From Alphaproteobacteria bacterium (GTDB taxonomy: Bacteria; Pseudomonadota; Alphaproteobacteria; Rhizobiales; OSC116), in assembly GCA_002400495.2 (NCBI GenBank), contig NVQL02000052.1, forward strand, positions 62,001 through 126,000: a stretch of DNA of 64,000 bases. The letters run 5' to 3'. The translations under genes and the position numbers were made by a program. This document shows, piece after piece, positions 1 through 9,522 of this stretch. The notes below the pieces were generated by a model, which was given only the letters and a program-made list of their open reading frames with translations, was not told the origin of the DNA and ran no database searches. Position 1 is the stretch's first letter. Each line of letters begins with the position of its first letter.

Positions 1-771
1 GCCTAGATAGGCTTTTTTCACATGTTCATTCTGCATCACTTCTTCGGGCAAGCCGAGCGCAATTTGGCGGCCAAAATCTAGCACCATGACGCGGTCGGAT
101 ATATCAATCACCACGCCCATATCGTGTTCGATCATCACAATGGTCATGCCTAATTCTTGGTTCAAATCGATGATATAGCGTGCCATATCTTCTTTTTCTT
201 CTAAATTCATGCCAGCCATTGGCTCATCGAGCAGAATGATTTGCGGGCTTTGTGCTACCGCACGGGCAAGCTCGACACGTTTGCGTAGACCGTAGGATAA
301 TTCGCCTGCGGGTTTGTTGCGCACATGTTGGATTTCTAAAAAATCTATAATGTCTTCAACTTTGCGGCGCTCGATTATCTCTTCTTTTTGCGCACCACCT
401 ACCCAATAAAACATGCCGTTCATGAAATTATTTTTAAGCTGATGATGCCTGCCGACCATAATGTTATCGAGCACGCTCATATGGCCAAATAGCGCCAAAT
501 TTTGGAATGTACGGCCAATGCCTAAACCTGCGCGGTCATTAACTGAATAGCCTTTGAGTGATTTGCCATTGAGCAATATCTCGCCAGATGTGGGTGTGTA
601 GCGACCAGATATGCAATTGAGCATGGAAGTTTTGCCTGCGCCATTGGGGCCAATAATGGAAAAAATTTCGCCTTTTTTAATGTCATAACTTACATTTGAC
701 AATGCATGCACACCACCAAATCTCAGCGATATATCCTGCGCTTGCAACAGCACATTTGTATTTTTATCCAC
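1..771 (-). CDS. livG: Branched-chain amino acid ABC transporter ATP-binding protein LivG (3' end cut by window edge)
   Basis: I translated this from the minus strand. It is an ABC ATPase of the LivG type, which powers uptake of leucine, isoleucine and valine or related amides. Visible are a Walker A motif (GPNGAGKTS), the Q-loop region (GRTFQN), an LSYGLRKRVELARAV signature and Walker B followed by D-loop (ILLDEPMAGMN). The sequence reaches the usual C-terminal EVMQNEHVKKAYLG, so only a few residues are missing beyond position 1. The start is GTG at 771, preceded by a strong GGGAGG ribosome binding site; the overlapping ATG at 773 is out of frame. It faces away from the tetR gene and shares its regulatory region. 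Its position beside leucine catabolism fits uptake of the substrate of that pathway, which is inference. Confidence 0.9.
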   Translation of the reverse strand, partial: MDKNTNVLLQAQDISLRFGGVHALSNVSYDIKKGEIFSIIGPNGAGKTSMLNCISGRYTPTSGEILLNGKSLKGYSVNDRAGLGIGRTFQNLALFGHMSVLDNIMVGRHHQLKNNFMNGMFYWVGGAQKEEIIERRKVEDIIDFLEIQHVRNKPAGELSYGLRKRVELARAVAQSPQIILLDEPMAGMNLEEKEDMARYIIDLNQELGMTIVMIEHDMGVVIDISDRVMVLDFGRQIALGLPEEVMQNEHVKKAYLG

Positions 772-912
772 ATAACCTCCCAAATCTCAATTTATATGAG
801 ACCCCAACTATTAAAACGCGCTTATTTTTATTATTATGCATTTGTGTAATAATTGGTTTTTGCAATATCTTTAATTTACATAGACGAAATTCTAGTTTAA
901 CCTTAACCTACA

Positions 913-926
913 ATACCCTAGGGTAT
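913..926. promoter_or_regulatory. Operator-like perfect palindrome, copy 1 (probable TetR site)
   Basis: ATACCCTAGGGTAT is a perfect 14-base palindrome in the divergent region between livG and the TetR gene. It lies inside an 18-base block (911-928) that recurs with two mismatches at 1003-1020. A repeated palindrome next to a TetR gene is the usual arrangement for autoregulation and control of the divergent operon. Binding is inferred. Confidence 0.6.
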
Positions 927-1004
927 GGTTATGGCGATAAGGGGGCCAAGCTGGATGTTTTTCACCTATAAATATTAACCTATAAGATTAAATTCAGCAG
1001 GTCA

Positions 1005-1018
1005 ATACCCTACAGTAT
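1005..1018. promoter_or_regulatory. Operator-like palindrome, copy 2 (probable TetR site)
   Basis: ATACCCTACAGTAT repeats the upstream palindrome with two changes in the right half. The surrounding 18 bases (1003-1020) match copy 1 at 16 of 18 positions, and the two copies are 92 bases apart. This copy ends 17 bases before the tetR start codon, a position suited to autorepression. Confidence 0.55.
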
Positions 1019-1035
1019 GGAAAAATAACAATAAT

Positions 1036-1611
1036 ATGAATACGCGATTAAAAAACAATAATAACAAACGCTTAGGTAAAGAAGATTGGGTTCTAGCTGC
1101 GTTCACAACTTTGAGTGAAAGCGGTGTGGCGGCTGTTAGGGTGGTGGTTTTGGCTAAAAATATGGGGGTTACCAAAGGTAGCTTCTATTGGCACTTTGAA
1201 AACCGTCAGGAGTTGCTGGATGCGATTTTGAAAAAATGGCGGTTCGAACAAAGGGTTATTGACCGCGTCGAGGCCATTGGTGGTACGCCTAAAACCATGC
1301 TTAAAAACTTACTGGCGAGTGTGCCGCGGTCAGTGAGGCGAAATAAAAGTGGTGCGACTGAGCTTGCAGTGCGTTCGTGGGCACGTAATGACGAAAAAGC
1401 TGCCGAGGCTGTGGCGATGGTTGATAAAGAGCGGATAGTTTGGACGAAACAACGATTAATTGATATGGGATTTAGTGAAGACATTGCCGAAATGCGTGCC
1501 TTTACCATTTATAGCTATATCATGGCGCAAGGAGTTTTCTCGACCGAAAAAATACCCGACATATTGGAGCGCATTCATGATAATGCGGTTGAGATGTTTT
1601 TGCAGAAATAA
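1036..1611 (+). CDS. TetR family transcriptional regulator
   Basis: This 191-residue protein has an N-terminal TetR DNA-binding domain at about residues 15-65; the recognition helix region reads AKNMGVTKGSFYWHFENRQELLDAIL. The rest is an unrecognised helical ligand-binding domain. It is divergent from livG and converges on the acyl-CoA synthetase gene, with 6 bases between the two stops. Two near-identical palindromes upstream probably serve as its operator. TetR proteins beside CoA-dependent catabolic genes commonly sense an acyl-CoA or a hydrophobic acid, so a ligand from branched-chain metabolism is plausible but unproven. Function as a regulator is secure; targets are inferred from position. 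Confidence 0.88.
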   Translation: MNTRLKNNNNKRLGKEDWVLAAFTTLSESGVAAVRVVVLAKNMGVTKGSFYWHFENRQELLDAILKKWRFEQRVIDRVEAIGGTPKTMLKNLLASVPRSVRRNKSGATELAVRSWARNDEKAAEAVAMVDKERIVWTKQRLIDMGFSEDIAEMRAFTIYSYIMAQGVFSTEKIPDILERIHDNAVEMFLQK

Positions 1612-1617
1612 GTCATA

Positions 1618-3297
1618 TTAAGTTTCACTCAGCCCTAACTCTTCCATCATTGCTTCGCGCATCAGGAATTTTTGAATTTTACCTGTCACCGTCATCGGGA
1701 ATTCTTGGACAAATTTTATGTGAGTCGGGATTTTTTGATGGGCGATTTGGCCTTGGCAAAAATCTTGTAGCCCTGCGGCGGTGAGTGTTGAATTCGGGTG
1801 CAGAATCACCCAAACTGCTAGCGCTTCGACATATTTCTTATCTGGCACGCCGAACACTTGCACGTCGCGGATGGCAGCGTGCTTATATAGATATTCTTCA
1901 ATCTCTCGCGGGTATAGGTTTTCACCACCGCGTATGACTAAATCTTTAATTCGGCCGACAATTTTGCAAAAACCTTGCTCGTCAATGGTGGCGATGTCGC
2001 CACTGTGTAGCCAACCATCTGTGTCAATCACTTGGGCGGTTTGTTCAGAATCATCCCAGTAACCAAGCATGACTGAATAACCTCTGGTGCATAACTCGCC
2101 AGCCACGCAGCGCGGTACTATTTGCTTGTTTTGGTCTATAATTTTCACTTCGACATGCGGGTGAATGCGGCCGACCGTTGAAACCCGCATTTCTAGGGAA
2201 TCTTTGGTTGAGCTTTGGAAGCTCACGGGGCTGGTTTCGGTCATGCCATAACATATTGTTAGGTCATGCATATTCATGCGCGCGGTGACTTGTTGCATAA
2301 TTTCCATTGGGCACGGAGAGCCTGCCATGACGCCTGTGCGCAGGCTTGATAGGTCATAGTTTGCGAAATCTTCATGCTCTAGCTCGGCGATGAACATGGT
2401 CGGCACGCCGAAAAGTGCGGTGCATTTTTCATCTGCGACGGCTTTGAGTGTGGCGATGGGGTCAAAACCTTCGCCGACAAATACCATTGCTGCGCCGTGA
2501 GTTAGGCAGGCTAAGTTGCCAATTACCATGCCGAAACAATGGTAAAGTGGCACGGCTATGCAAATTTTATCGACTGAGGTGAGTTCGATGGCTTCGCCAC
2601 AAAAGTAGCCATTATTTAAAATATTGGCGTGGCTTAGCATGACGCCTTTGGGCGAGCCTGTTGTGCCGCTGGTATATTGAATGTTGATGATGTCATCGGG
2701 GTTTAAGGTGGCTTCGGTGGCCTTTAGTGTTTGGGGGTCGGCGGTTTTGCCGCGTTGCTCAATTGCGGCAAAAGCGATGGCGCCTTGTGCCGCTTCGCCG
2801 CCTAATTGTATCATATGGCGCAAAGCGGGTAGCCGTGGGGAGGTGATTTTTCCGTCTATGGCATCGGCCATTTCGGGTATTAATGTTTGCACCATGCCGA
2901 TATAGTCGCTGGTTTTGAATTTGGGGGCTAAAATTAGAGCGGCGCATTTTACTTTGGCGAGTGAAAATTCTAGCTCGGAAAGCCTGTAGGCGGGGTTTAT
3001 GGTGACCAATACGAGACCAGCTTTGGCGGCGGCAAATTGAGTTAAAGCCCATTCGTAGCGGTTGAGCGACCAGATGCCAATGCGCTCGCCAGGCTTTAAG
3101 CCTAATGCCAAAAAGCCTGATGCCAATTGGTTGCTGCGTTGTAACAATTCTGCCCAGTTGAAACGGATATTTTGGGCGCAATCTATCAATGCTGGCTGAG
3201 TTGGCCAGTTTTTTGCTGCCTCATCCAAAGCTTGGCCTATTGTTAAGCCAATTTTGGCGGGAGTTTTTGCGCCGATCACATGGCTATTCATATTCAT
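1618..3297 (-). CDS. AMP-binding acyl-CoA synthetase (FadD-like) of the leucine cluster
   Basis: This 559-residue enzyme of the adenylate-forming superfamily activates a carboxylic acid to its CoA thioester with ATP. The P-loop reads [16 protein letters not shown] (about residues 208-223). The A5 motif CYGMTETSP and the A7 region [11 protein letters not shown] follow, and the catalytic C-terminal lysine lies in [13 protein letters not shown]. It is the last gene of the liu operon; its ATG overlaps the liuB stop by one base (TAATG), so translation is probably coupled. Candidate substrates are isovalerate, acetoacetate or a related short branched acid. The M. tuberculosis leucine/itaconate locus also carries a FadD gene. 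The exact substrate cannot be read from the sequence. Confidence 0.88.
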   Translation of the reverse strand: MNMNSHVIGAKTPAKIGLTIGQALDEAAKNWPTQPALIDCAQNIRFNWAELLQRSNQLASGFLALGLKPGERIGIWSLNRYEWALTQFAAAKAGLVLVTINPAYRLSELEFSLAKVKCAALILAPKFKTSDYIGMVQTLIPEMADAIDGKITSPRLPALRHMIQLGGEAAQGAIAFAAIEQRGKTADPQTLKATEATLNPDDIINIQYTSGTTGSPKGVMLSHANILNNGYFCGEAIELTSVDKICIAVPLYHCFGMVIGNLACLTHGAAMVFVGEGFDPIATLKAVADEKCTALFGVPTMFIAELEHEDFANYDLSSLRTGVMAGSPCPMEIMQQVTARMNMHDLTICYGMTETSPVSFQSSTKDSLEMRVSTVGRIHPHVEVKIIDQNKQIVPRCVAGELCTRGYSVMLGYWDDSEQTAQVIDTDGWLHSGDIATIDEQGFCKIVGRIKDLVIRGGENLYPREIEEYLYKHAAIRDVQVFGVPDKKYVEALAVWVILHPNSTLTAAGLQDFCQGQIAHQKIPTHIKFVQEFPMTVTGKIQKFLMREAMMEELGLSET

Positions 3298-4901
3298 TAC
3301 ATCCTAAAGATACCATATTCAGTGTCTTCAATTTCTGCGTTTAGACTGGCCGAAAACGCCAAACCTAGTACGCGGCGGGTTTCGGATGGGGTGATGATGC
3401 CATCATCCCACAGCCGTGCGGTGGCGTAATAGGGGTTACCCTCATCTTCGTATTTTTGCAGAATTGGTTGCTTGAAGGCTTGCTCTTCGGCTTCTGACCA
3501 CTCTTCGCCTTTGGCTTGTTTGGCATCGCGGGTTAAGGTTGCCATAACGCCTGCGGCTTGTGCGCCACCCATAACCGAAATGCGGCTGTTTGGCCAGGTG
3601 AACATGAAGCGTGGGCTATAAGCACGGCCACACATGCCGTAATTGCCAGCGCCAAAACTGCCGCCAACCACGAGGGTGATTTTTGGCACTTTGGCATTGG
3701 CAACCGCCATCACCATTTTTGCGCCATCTTTGGCGATGCCGCCTGCTTCATATTGTTGGCCGACCATAAAGCCTGAAATATTTTGTAAGAATAGCAGTGG
3801 GATTTTGCGTTTGGCACATAGCTCTATAAAATGTGCGGCTTTTAATGCTGATTCTGAAAATAAAATACCGTTATTGCCGATAATGCCAACAGGCATACCT
3901 TCTAAATGGGCAAAGCCGCAAATGATGGTTTTGCCGTATAATTTTTTGAATTCGCTGAATTCTGAGCCATCTACAATGCGGGCAATGACCTCTCTAATGT
4001 CTACTGGTTCTGACAAGTTTTGAGGGGCGATGCCGTTTAGTTCTTCGCTGTCAAATAATGGTTGTTCGATTGGTTTTTGGGCAACGGTTACGGGTTTTTG
4101 ATGATTTAGGTTGGCGATAATCTCACGGGCGATTTCGAGCGCATGATTGTCATTTTCGGCCAAATGGTCGGCCACGCCAGATATGCGGGCGTGCATATCG
4201 CCGCCGCCTAAATCTTCGGCTGATACGATCTCGCCCGTTGCGGCTTTGACCAAGGGCGGGCCTGCTAAAAATATGGTGGCTTGGTTGCGCACCATGATGG
4301 TTTGGTCGCTCATCGCGGGGACATATGCGCCGCCTGCGGTGCAGGAGCCCATTACCACCGCAATTTGGGCAATGCCTTTGGCGCTCATTTGGGCTTGGTT
4401 GTAGAATATGCGGCCGAAATGCTCGCGGTCGGGGAATACTTCGGCTTGGTTGGGTAAGTTTGCCCCGCCGCTATCAACCAAATAAATGCATGGCAGGCAG
4501 TTTTGTTCGGCAATCTCTTGGGCGCGTAAATGTTTTTTGACGGTCATCGGGTAGTATGTGCCGCCTTTGATGGTTGCATCATTGCAGATGATCATGCATT
4601 CAACGCCTGATACGCGGCCAATGCCTGCTATCAGCCCTGCCCCGTGAATGTCGCCGCTATACATTTCGTTAGCGGCCAACATACCGACTTCTAGAAAAGC
4701 TGAGCCTTTGTCGAGCAATTCTGCGACGCGCATGCGCGGTAATAATTTGCCGCGCCCTACATGTTTGGCTTTGGCACGTTCGCTACCACCTGCTGCCACT
4801 TGGTTGCGTTTTGTGGTGAGTTCATCTAACAACTCGGCCATTTTGGCTTTGTTTTGCATAAATGAGTCACTGTTTACATTCACATTGGTGGTCAGTTTCA
4901 T
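3297..4901 (-). CDS. liuB: Methylcrotonyl-CoA carboxylase, carboxyltransferase (beta) subunit
   Basis: At 534 residues this is the normal length for LiuB/MccB. It transfers CO2 from carboxybiotin to 3-methylcrotonyl-CoA, giving 3-methylglutaconyl-CoA in leucine catabolism. The two crotonase-fold carboxyltransferase halves are visible. The N-terminal half contains [13 protein letters not shown] and [17 protein letters not shown]; the C-terminal half contains [24 protein letters not shown] and [20 protein letters not shown], the glycine-rich stretches that bind acyl-CoA and biotin. It follows liuA by 15 bases and overlaps the downstream synthetase by one base. Together with LiuD it forms the biotin-dependent holoenzyme. 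The match over the full length is strong, and its partners in the operon rule out a generic propionyl-CoA carboxylase as the first choice. Confidence 0.93.
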   Translation of the reverse strand: MKLTTNVNVNSDSFMQNKAKMAELLDELTTKRNQVAAGGSERAKAKHVGRGKLLPRMRVAELLDKGSAFLEVGMLAANEMYSGDIHGAGLIAGIGRVSGVECMIICNDATIKGGTYYPMTVKKHLRAQEIAEQNCLPCIYLVDSGGANLPNQAEVFPDREHFGRIFYNQAQMSAKGIAQIAVVMGSCTAGGAYVPAMSDQTIMVRNQATIFLAGPPLVKAATGEIVSAEDLGGGDMHARISGVADHLAENDNHALEIAREIIANLNHQKPVTVAQKPIEQPLFDSEELNGIAPQNLSEPVDIREVIARIVDGSEFSEFKKLYGKTIICGFAHLEGMPVGIIGNNGILFSESALKAAHFIELCAKRKIPLLFLQNISGFMVGQQYEAGGIAKDGAKMVMAVANAKVPKITLVVGGSFGAGNYGMCGRAYSPRFMFTWPNSRISVMGGAQAAGVMATLTRDAKQAKGEEWSEAEEQAFKQPILQKYEDEGNPYYATARLWDDGIITPSETRRVLGLAFSASLNAEIEDTEYGIFRM

Positions 4902-4916
4902 TATTGAAGCCTTACA

Positions 4917-6089
4917 TTATTTTGTCTCGTTAAACATCTCGCGGCCGATCAGCATGCGTCTAATTTCGCTGGTGCCTGCGCCTATCTCGTATAATTTTGC
5001 ATCGCGCAACAAACGCCCTGCTGGGTATTCGTTGGTATAACCGTTGCCGCCTAGGGCTTGAATGGTTTCTAGCGCCATCCATGTGGCTTTTTCGGCGGTG
5101 TATAAAATCACCCCCGCTGCGTCTTTGCGGCTCACTTCGCCTCTGTCACAGGCGCGGGCAAAGGTGTAAACATACGAGCGGCAGGCATTCATTGTACTAT
5201 ACATATCGGCCAATTTGCCTTGCATCAACTGGAATGTGCCGATTGGTTTGCCAAATTGTTCACGCTCATGCACATAGGGCACAACCACATCCATACAGGC
5301 CATCATAATGCCAGTTGGCCCTGCACTCAAGACTGCGCGTTCATAATCTAAACCTGACATAAGCACTTTTACGCCGCCGTTCAATTCACCGATGATGTTT
5401 TCGACAGGCACTTCGCAATTCTCAAACACCAATTCACAAGTATCAGAGCCGCGCATGCCCAATTTGTCAAGTTTTTGCGCGGTCGAAAAGCCTTTAAAGG
5501 TTTTTTCAATGATGAATGTGGTGATGCCTTTGGCGCCCAATTCTGGCGCGGTTTTGGCATAGACGACCAGCACATCGGCCTCGGGGCCGTTGGTGATCCA
5601 CATTTTGGTGCCGTTCAGCACATAATGATCACCGTTTAATTCGGCACGTAATTTCATTGAGACCACGTCTGAGCCTGCGTTTGGTTCACTCATCGCCAAA
5701 GCTCCAACATGTTCGCCAGAGATAAGTTTGGGCAGGTATTTATGTTTTTGCTCGGCTGTGCCATTGCGATTAATTTGGTTGACGCACAAGTTGGAATGCG
5801 CGCCATATGACAAGCCAACTGAGGCTGATGCGCGGCTGATTTGCTCGTTGACGAGGCAATGCTCTAGATAGCCCATGCCTGCGCCGCCAAATTCTTCTGG
5901 CACTGTGATGCCAAGTAAGCCTAATTTTCCCATTTCTGGCCATAAGTCGCGCGGAAATTGGTTGGTTGAGTCAATCTCTGCGGCGCGCGGGGCAATTTTT
6001 TCGTTGGCAAAATTTTTCACCATATCGGTGATCATATCGGCGGTTTCGCCAAGGCCGAAATTCATGCTGGGTAATTCGTAAAAGCTCAT
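4917..6089 (-). CDS. liuA: Isovaleryl-CoA dehydrogenase
   Basis: A 390-residue acyl-CoA dehydrogenase that oxidises isovaleryl-CoA to 3-methylcrotonyl-CoA using FAD and passes electrons to ETF. Visible motifs are the FAD/substrate segment [16 protein letters not shown] (from about residue 131), the WITNG segment at 164-168, and the C-terminal signature [18 protein letters not shown]. The candidate catalytic base is Glu250 in [10 protein letters not shown]; isovaleryl-CoA dehydrogenases carry the base at this place, whereas short and medium-chain enzymes use a glutamate nearer the C-terminus. That and the operon partners give the specific call. It sits between the thioesterase and liuB in the leucine operon. 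Confidence 0.93.
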   Translation of the reverse strand: MSFYELPSMNFGLGETADMITDMVKNFANEKIAPRAAEIDSTNQFPRDLWPEMGKLGLLGITVPEEFGGAGMGYLEHCLVNEQISRASASVGLSYGAHSNLCVNQINRNGTAEQKHKYLPKLISGEHVGALAMSEPNAGSDVVSMKLRAELNGDHYVLNGTKMWITNGPEADVLVVYAKTAPELGAKGITTFIIEKTFKGFSTAQKLDKLGMRGSDTCELVFENCEVPVENIIGELNGGVKVLMSGLDYERAVLSAGPTGIMMACMDVVVPYVHEREQFGKPIGTFQLMQGKLADMYSTMNACRSYVYTFARACDRGEVSRKDAAGVILYTAEKATWMALETIQALGGNGYTNEYPAGRLLRDAKLYEIGAGTSEIRRMLIGREMFNETK

Positions 6090-6101
6090 AATTATCTCCT
6101 T

Positions 6102-6548
6102 TTATATTTCTTTTTGTGCGCCACCAATAAGCCGCATAATGCTAAACAGGCCCGTTGCTACGTGCCGCTCTTGGTCGCCCGATTTGGTATAAACGTCAGA
6201 TTTTACGACCAATAAGCTACGGCCAGATTTAATCACTTCACCGCGCGCAATCATAAACTCGCCTTGTGCAGGAGCCAGAAAATTTATCTTGTACTCCGCA
6301 CTCACCACACTATCTGCTGCTTCACACAGGCTAAAGGCCGCAAAACCAGCTGCATTATCGGCCATCGTGCCTGTAATGCCACCGTGGAAATAGCCATGTT
6401 GCTGGGTTAATCCTTGGCTAAAAGGTATAATCGCTTCGACTTTACCTGCTGATATTGCACCCAACTTACAGTCCAAAACCTGCATAAGCCCTTGTTTGTT
6501 AAAGCTATCAACTATTCTTTGTTTATAATCGCCGTGGGTTTTCATCAT
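6102..6548 (-). CDS. PaaI-family hotdog thioesterase
   Basis: A single hotdog-fold protein of 148 residues. It has the PaaI-type core HGGITGTMADNAAGFAAFS (about residues 55-73), with the catalytic-region HGG and Asp, and the following strand VVSAEYKINFLAPAQG. Such enzymes hydrolyse acyl-CoA thioesters. Within the leucine operon it may relieve CoA trapping by hydrolysing accumulated isovaleryl- or methylcrotonyl-CoA; this is inference. Its start overlaps the liuR stop by four bases (ATGA), so the two are translationally coupled. Specificity is unknown. Confidence 0.82.
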   Translation of the reverse strand: MMKTHGDYKQRIVDSFNKQGLMQVLDCKLGAISAGKVEAIIPFSQGLTQQHGYFHGGITGTMADNAAGFAAFSLCEAADSVVSAEYKINFLAPAQGEFMIARGEVIKSGRSLLVVKSDVYTKSGDQERHVATGLFSIMRLIGGAQKEI

Positions 6549-6949
6549 GTTGCATCTCCTGTATTTGTCACTTGCAATTCGCGCATTCTATCGACACAAC
6601 CTTTTTCCACTTTGCCCAATTCATCTAGAGATTGTGTAATGTCTGCCAGCTTTTGCATGAGCGATTGACGTTGCTCGATGATATTTTTTTGCAAGTGATT
6701 AAGCTGCTGTAATTCACCCGATTTATCTTCATACATATCGATAATGATGCGGATTTTTGCCAGCGTAAAACCCATGCGTTTGCCGCGTAAAATGAGTTTT
6801 AGGCGGGTGCGGTCGCCTTCGCTAAACACACGGTTTCGGCCATTGCGTTCGGGGGTTAGCAGACCTTGATCTTCGTAAAAACGCAAGGTTCTGGTGGTGA
6901 TTCCGAATTCGTCAGTCAATTGCCTTATGGGTATCATATGTTTGTTCAT
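6545..6949 (-). CDS. liuR: MerR family regulator, LiuR-like
   Basis: This 134-residue MerR-type activator begins with the winged helix (IPIRQLTDEFGITTRTLRFYEDQGLLTPER) and continues with the RFSEGD-like wing and GKRMGFTLAKIRIIIDMYED, then a dimerisation coiled coil to about residue 125. No metal-binding cysteine cluster is seen (one Cys near 117), so a small metabolite or no classical effector is likely. LiuR regulates leucine and isovalerate degradation genes in many proteobacteria. Here it lies inside the operon, 11 bases after liuD, so it would be autoregulated with the pathway. A 20-base inverted repeat ahead of liuD is its probable site. Confidence 0.85.
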   Translation of the reverse strand: MNKHMIPIRQLTDEFGITTRTLRFYEDQGLLTPERNGRNRVFSEGDRTRLKLILRGKRMGFTLAKIRIIIDMYEDKSGELQQLNHLQKNIIEQRQSLMQKLADITQSLDELGKVEKGCVDRMRELQVTNTGDAT

Positions 6950-6960
6950 AGATCTGACCT

Positions 6961-8868
6961 TTATTCAATATTCAAAATCAACTGGCCTTCGGCCACTTGC
7001 TCGCCAACTGAAACTGACAGGCTGGTGATGATGCCTGAAATTTCGGCAACTAGGTTATGCTCCATCTTCATGGCTTCGACGATGGCCAAAACATCACCCT
7101 CGGCCACTTCATCGCCCAACGCCACATTCAGCTTAAACAAGCAACCCGGCATAGGCGAGGTGACTTGGCCGCCTGCTTCGCTTTGGCCGCTGTCATCATA
7201 TATGCGGGCATCAATTTGGTAGCTTTTGCCTTGATCGACAATATAATCGTGCGGTTTGCCGTTAATCAGCGTCAGCGTGTTTTTGCCTGTTATGGCGGGA
7301 TGTACACCCGTGGCATCAATAATGTATTCGCCTTGGTACGATTGGTTGTTGATCATCACATCCATGATGGATGTGCGGCCGTTGACGCCCTGCGCCATAT
7401 CAAATACGTCCGATCTATCCCACGCTTGATTACTCGATGTGCTGAGGTTTTTCTCGATTAGCATCACGGCTGCCATGGCGCTGATGGGGGTTATATTTTC
7501 TGCATCTTTAGGTTTTTCAAAAAATCGTTCGATAAAGCCTGTGTCAAAATCTTCGGCGATGAATTCTGGATCTTCCAATAGATCGCGCAGAAAGCTGATA
7601 TTGACTTTTACGCCTGCAATCACTGTGGCACGTAATGTTTTGGCTAGATTGGCCAATGCCTGTTTGCGGCTAGGTGCGTGGCAGATTATTTTGGCCATCA
7701 TCGGGTCGTAATAGGGGCTGATTTCATCGCCAGCTTCGATGCCTGTGTCGATACGAATGCCATCAGCTTGAGGCACGTTAAACGCAAAAATCTTGCCGAT
7801 TGAGGGTAAAAAATCATGCTCGGCATCTTCGGCATAAACCCGCACTTCAACCGCGTGGCCATTAATTGACAATTCATCTTGGGTTTTGGGTAAGGCCTCG
7901 CCTGATGCCACTTTGATTTGCCATTCAACCAGATCTTGGCCTGTTATGGCTTCGGTTACGGGATGTTCTACTTGTAAGCGGGTATTCATTTCCATGAACC
8001 AGAAACCGTCTGTCTTGAGGCCAGCTGAGCCATCGACGATGAATTCGACCGTGCCTGCGCCTTCATAATTTACGGCTTTGGCGGCACGTACAGCCGCCTC
8101 ACCCATGGCTTTGCGCACTTCTGCTGTCATGCCTGGGGCTGGAGCTTCTTCAACCACTTTTTGGTGACGCCTTTGTAGTGAGCAATCGCGCTCAAACAGA
8201 TAGACCGCGGCGCCATGTTGATCGCCAAACACTTGAATTTCGATGTGCCGAGGGCTGAGGATAAATTTTTCCAGCAGCACGATGTCGTTGCCAAAAGCGG
8301 CTTTGGCTTCGCGTTTGGCGGCGTTTAGTGCGTCTAAGAAATCGGTTTTTTTATCGACCCGCCGCATGCCTTTGCCACCGCCGCCTGCTACGGCTTTAAT
8401 CATGATGGGGTAGCCAATTTTTTCGGCTTGTGCGGCTAAATGGGCTTCGGCTTGATTGTCGCCGATATAACCTGGCACAATGGGTACATTTGCGTCTTGC
8501 ATCAGTAATTTTGCGGCGTCTTTGAGCCCCATTGACTTAATTGAGTGGGCTGAGGGGCCGATAAATTTAATGCCTGCATCGGCGCATTTTTGTGAAAATA
8601 CGGCGTTTTCGGATAAGAAACCATAGCCTGGGTGGATTGCTTGTGCGCCAACTTTTAAGGCCAAGGCAATAATTTCATCGGCTTTTAAATAGCTTTCATT
8701 TACGGGAGCGGCGCCAATTAAATGTGCTTCATCGGCCGTTTTTACGTGTAAAGCGTTGGCATCGGCCTCTGAATATATGGCGATGGTGCGCACGCCCATT
8801 TTGTTGGCGGTTTTGATAACCCGACAGGCAATTTCGCCTCTATTGGCAATTAAAATTGAGTTAATCAC
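6961..8868 (-). CDS. liuD: Methylcrotonyl-CoA carboxylase, biotin carboxylase/biotin carrier (alpha) subunit
   Basis: This protein combines biotin carboxylase and biotin carrier functions, carboxylating its own biotin with ATP and bicarbonate. The N-terminus reads ILIANRGEIACRV. The ATP-grasp domain has KAVAGGGGKGMRRV and the MEMNTRLQVEHPVTE signature. The C-terminal lipoyl-like domain carries the biotinylation motif EAMKMEH, with the lysine near residue 601 of 635. I chose GTG at 8868 because the protein then begins MINSILIANRGE like its relatives and a GGA lies 7 bases upstream; a longer frame from GTG at 8880 adds four residues and has no visible ribosome binding site. It is the first gene of the liu operon. 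Confidence 0.93.
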   Translation of the reverse strand: MINSILIANRGEIACRVIKTANKMGVRTIAIYSEADANALHVKTADEAHLIGAAPVNESYLKADEIIALALKVGAQAIHPGYGFLSENAVFSQKCADAGIKFIGPSAHSIKSMGLKDAAKLLMQDANVPIVPGYIGDNQAEAHLAAQAEKIGYPIMIKAVAGGGGKGMRRVDKKTDFLDALNAAKREAKAAFGNDIVLLEKFILSPRHIEIQVFGDQHGAAVYLFERDCSLQRRHQKVVEEAPAPGMTAEVRKAMGEAAVRAAKAVNYEGAGTVEFIVDGSAGLKTDGFWFMEMNTRLQVEHPVTEAITGQDLVEWQIKVASGEALPKTQDELSINGHAVEVRVYAEDAEHDFLPSIGKIFAFNVPQADGIRIDTGIEAGDEISPYYDPMMAKIICHAPSRKQALANLAKTLRATVIAGVKVNISFLRDLLEDPEFIAEDFDTGFIERFFEKPKDAENITPISAMAAVMLIEKNLSTSSNQAWDRSDVFDMAQGVNGRTSIMDVMINNQSYQGEYIIDATGVHPAITGKNTLTLINGKPHDYIVDQGKSYQIDARIYDDSGQSEAGGQVTSPMPGCLFKLNVALGDEVAEGDVLAIVEAMKMEHNLVAEISGIITSLSVSVGEQVAEGQLILNIE

Positions 8869-8901
8869 AAGCCATTCCACTTAAAGTCTAAATATTCGGT
8901 T

Positions 8902-8921
8902 GATTTACCTTATCGTAAATC
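8902..8921. promoter_or_regulatory. 20-base inverted repeat upstream of liuD (probable LiuR operator)
   Basis: GATTTAC-CTTATC-GTAAATC has perfect 7-base arms with a 6-base spacer. It lies between the divergent liuD and maoC starts. MerR-family proteins bind dyads of about this size between the -35 and -10 elements, so LiuR is the natural candidate. The region also holds a possible plus-strand promoter for maoC (TTGACG at 8957-8962, then TTAATT 17 bases later), which is weak. Confidence 0.5.
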
Positions 8922-9049
8922 GAGCATAGGTAAAAAGCAAGTATGCAAGCGTTAGATTGACGTTGATTTCCGATAAATGTTAATTATTTGTTTGACCACA
9001 GCCTTTGATTTGCTAAGCTAAAACTATAAAAACAGCGGAGGAAATTGGC

Positions 9050-9508
9050 ATGCAAGGTTTATATTTTGAACAATTTGTAGTCGGTACAATTATTGAACAT
9101 GGCTTAAGCAAAACGGTTACTGAGGCAGATAATATGCTGTTCTGTAATATGACGCTAAATGCCCAACCGTTGCATATTGACAAGCATTTCTGTGAGGCGG
9201 AAAGTGAATTTAAGCAACCTTTGGTTAACTCGCTTTTTACTTTGGGCTTGATGATTGGCATTAGTGTTAATGACACAACCATTGGCACAACAATTGCCAA
9301 TTTGGGCATGACGGATGTGAATTTCCCTGCGCCAGTGTTTCAGGGGGATAGCATTTATGTTAAAACTGAAATTCTTGACAAAAGAGACAGCAAATCGCGA
9401 CCTAATGCGGGTATTGTCACTATGTTGCACCGTGGTTATAATCAAAATAATGTGTTGGTTGCGACTTGTACGCGCAAAGCTTTTATGAAGAAACAGCCAG
9501 CTGATTGA
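9050..9508 (+). CDS. MaoC-type (R)-specific enoyl-CoA hydratase, probable methylglutaconyl-CoA/itaconyl-CoA hydratase
   Basis: A single hotdog MaoC domain of 152 residues. The hydratase-2 motif is seen in TEADNMLFCNMTLNAQPLHID, with the catalytic pair Asp27 and His42, followed by PLVNSLFTLGLMIGISVNDTT and NLGMTDVNFPAPVFQGDSI. The start follows a GGAGGA ribosome binding site. It stands divergent to liuD and directly before a CitE-like gene. The same MaoC/CitE/acyl-CoA dehydrogenase/carboxylase set is found in M. tuberculosis (Rv2498c-Rv2502c), where the pair acts on itaconyl-CoA and in leucine breakdown through (R)-HMG-CoA. I infer that this enzyme hydrates 3-methylglutaconyl-CoA in place of LiuC. 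Mesaconyl-CoA hydration is an alternative. Confidence 0.8.
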   Translation: MQGLYFEQFVVGTIIEHGLSKTVTEADNMLFCNMTLNAQPLHIDKHFCEAESEFKQPLVNSLFTLGLMIGISVNDTTIGTTIANLGMTDVNFPAPVFQGDSIYVKTEILDKRDSKSRPNAGIVTMLHRGYNQNNVLVATCTRKAFMKKQPAD

Positions 9509-9522
9509 ACAAAGGCCACACT

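Noticed and set aside
696-971. A 91-codon plus-strand open frame overlapping the livG start and the tetR regulatory region
   Set aside because: It runs antisense to livG, covers the operator palindrome and has no recognisable domain or ribosome binding site.
2051-2254. Minus-strand shadow frames inside the acyl-CoA synthetase and carboxylase genes
   Set aside because: They lie in other frames of well-supported genes and have no domain content.
8866-8880. Longer liuD start at GTG 8880
   Set aside because: No ribosome binding site precedes it, and the next in-frame GTG gives the family-typical N-terminus.
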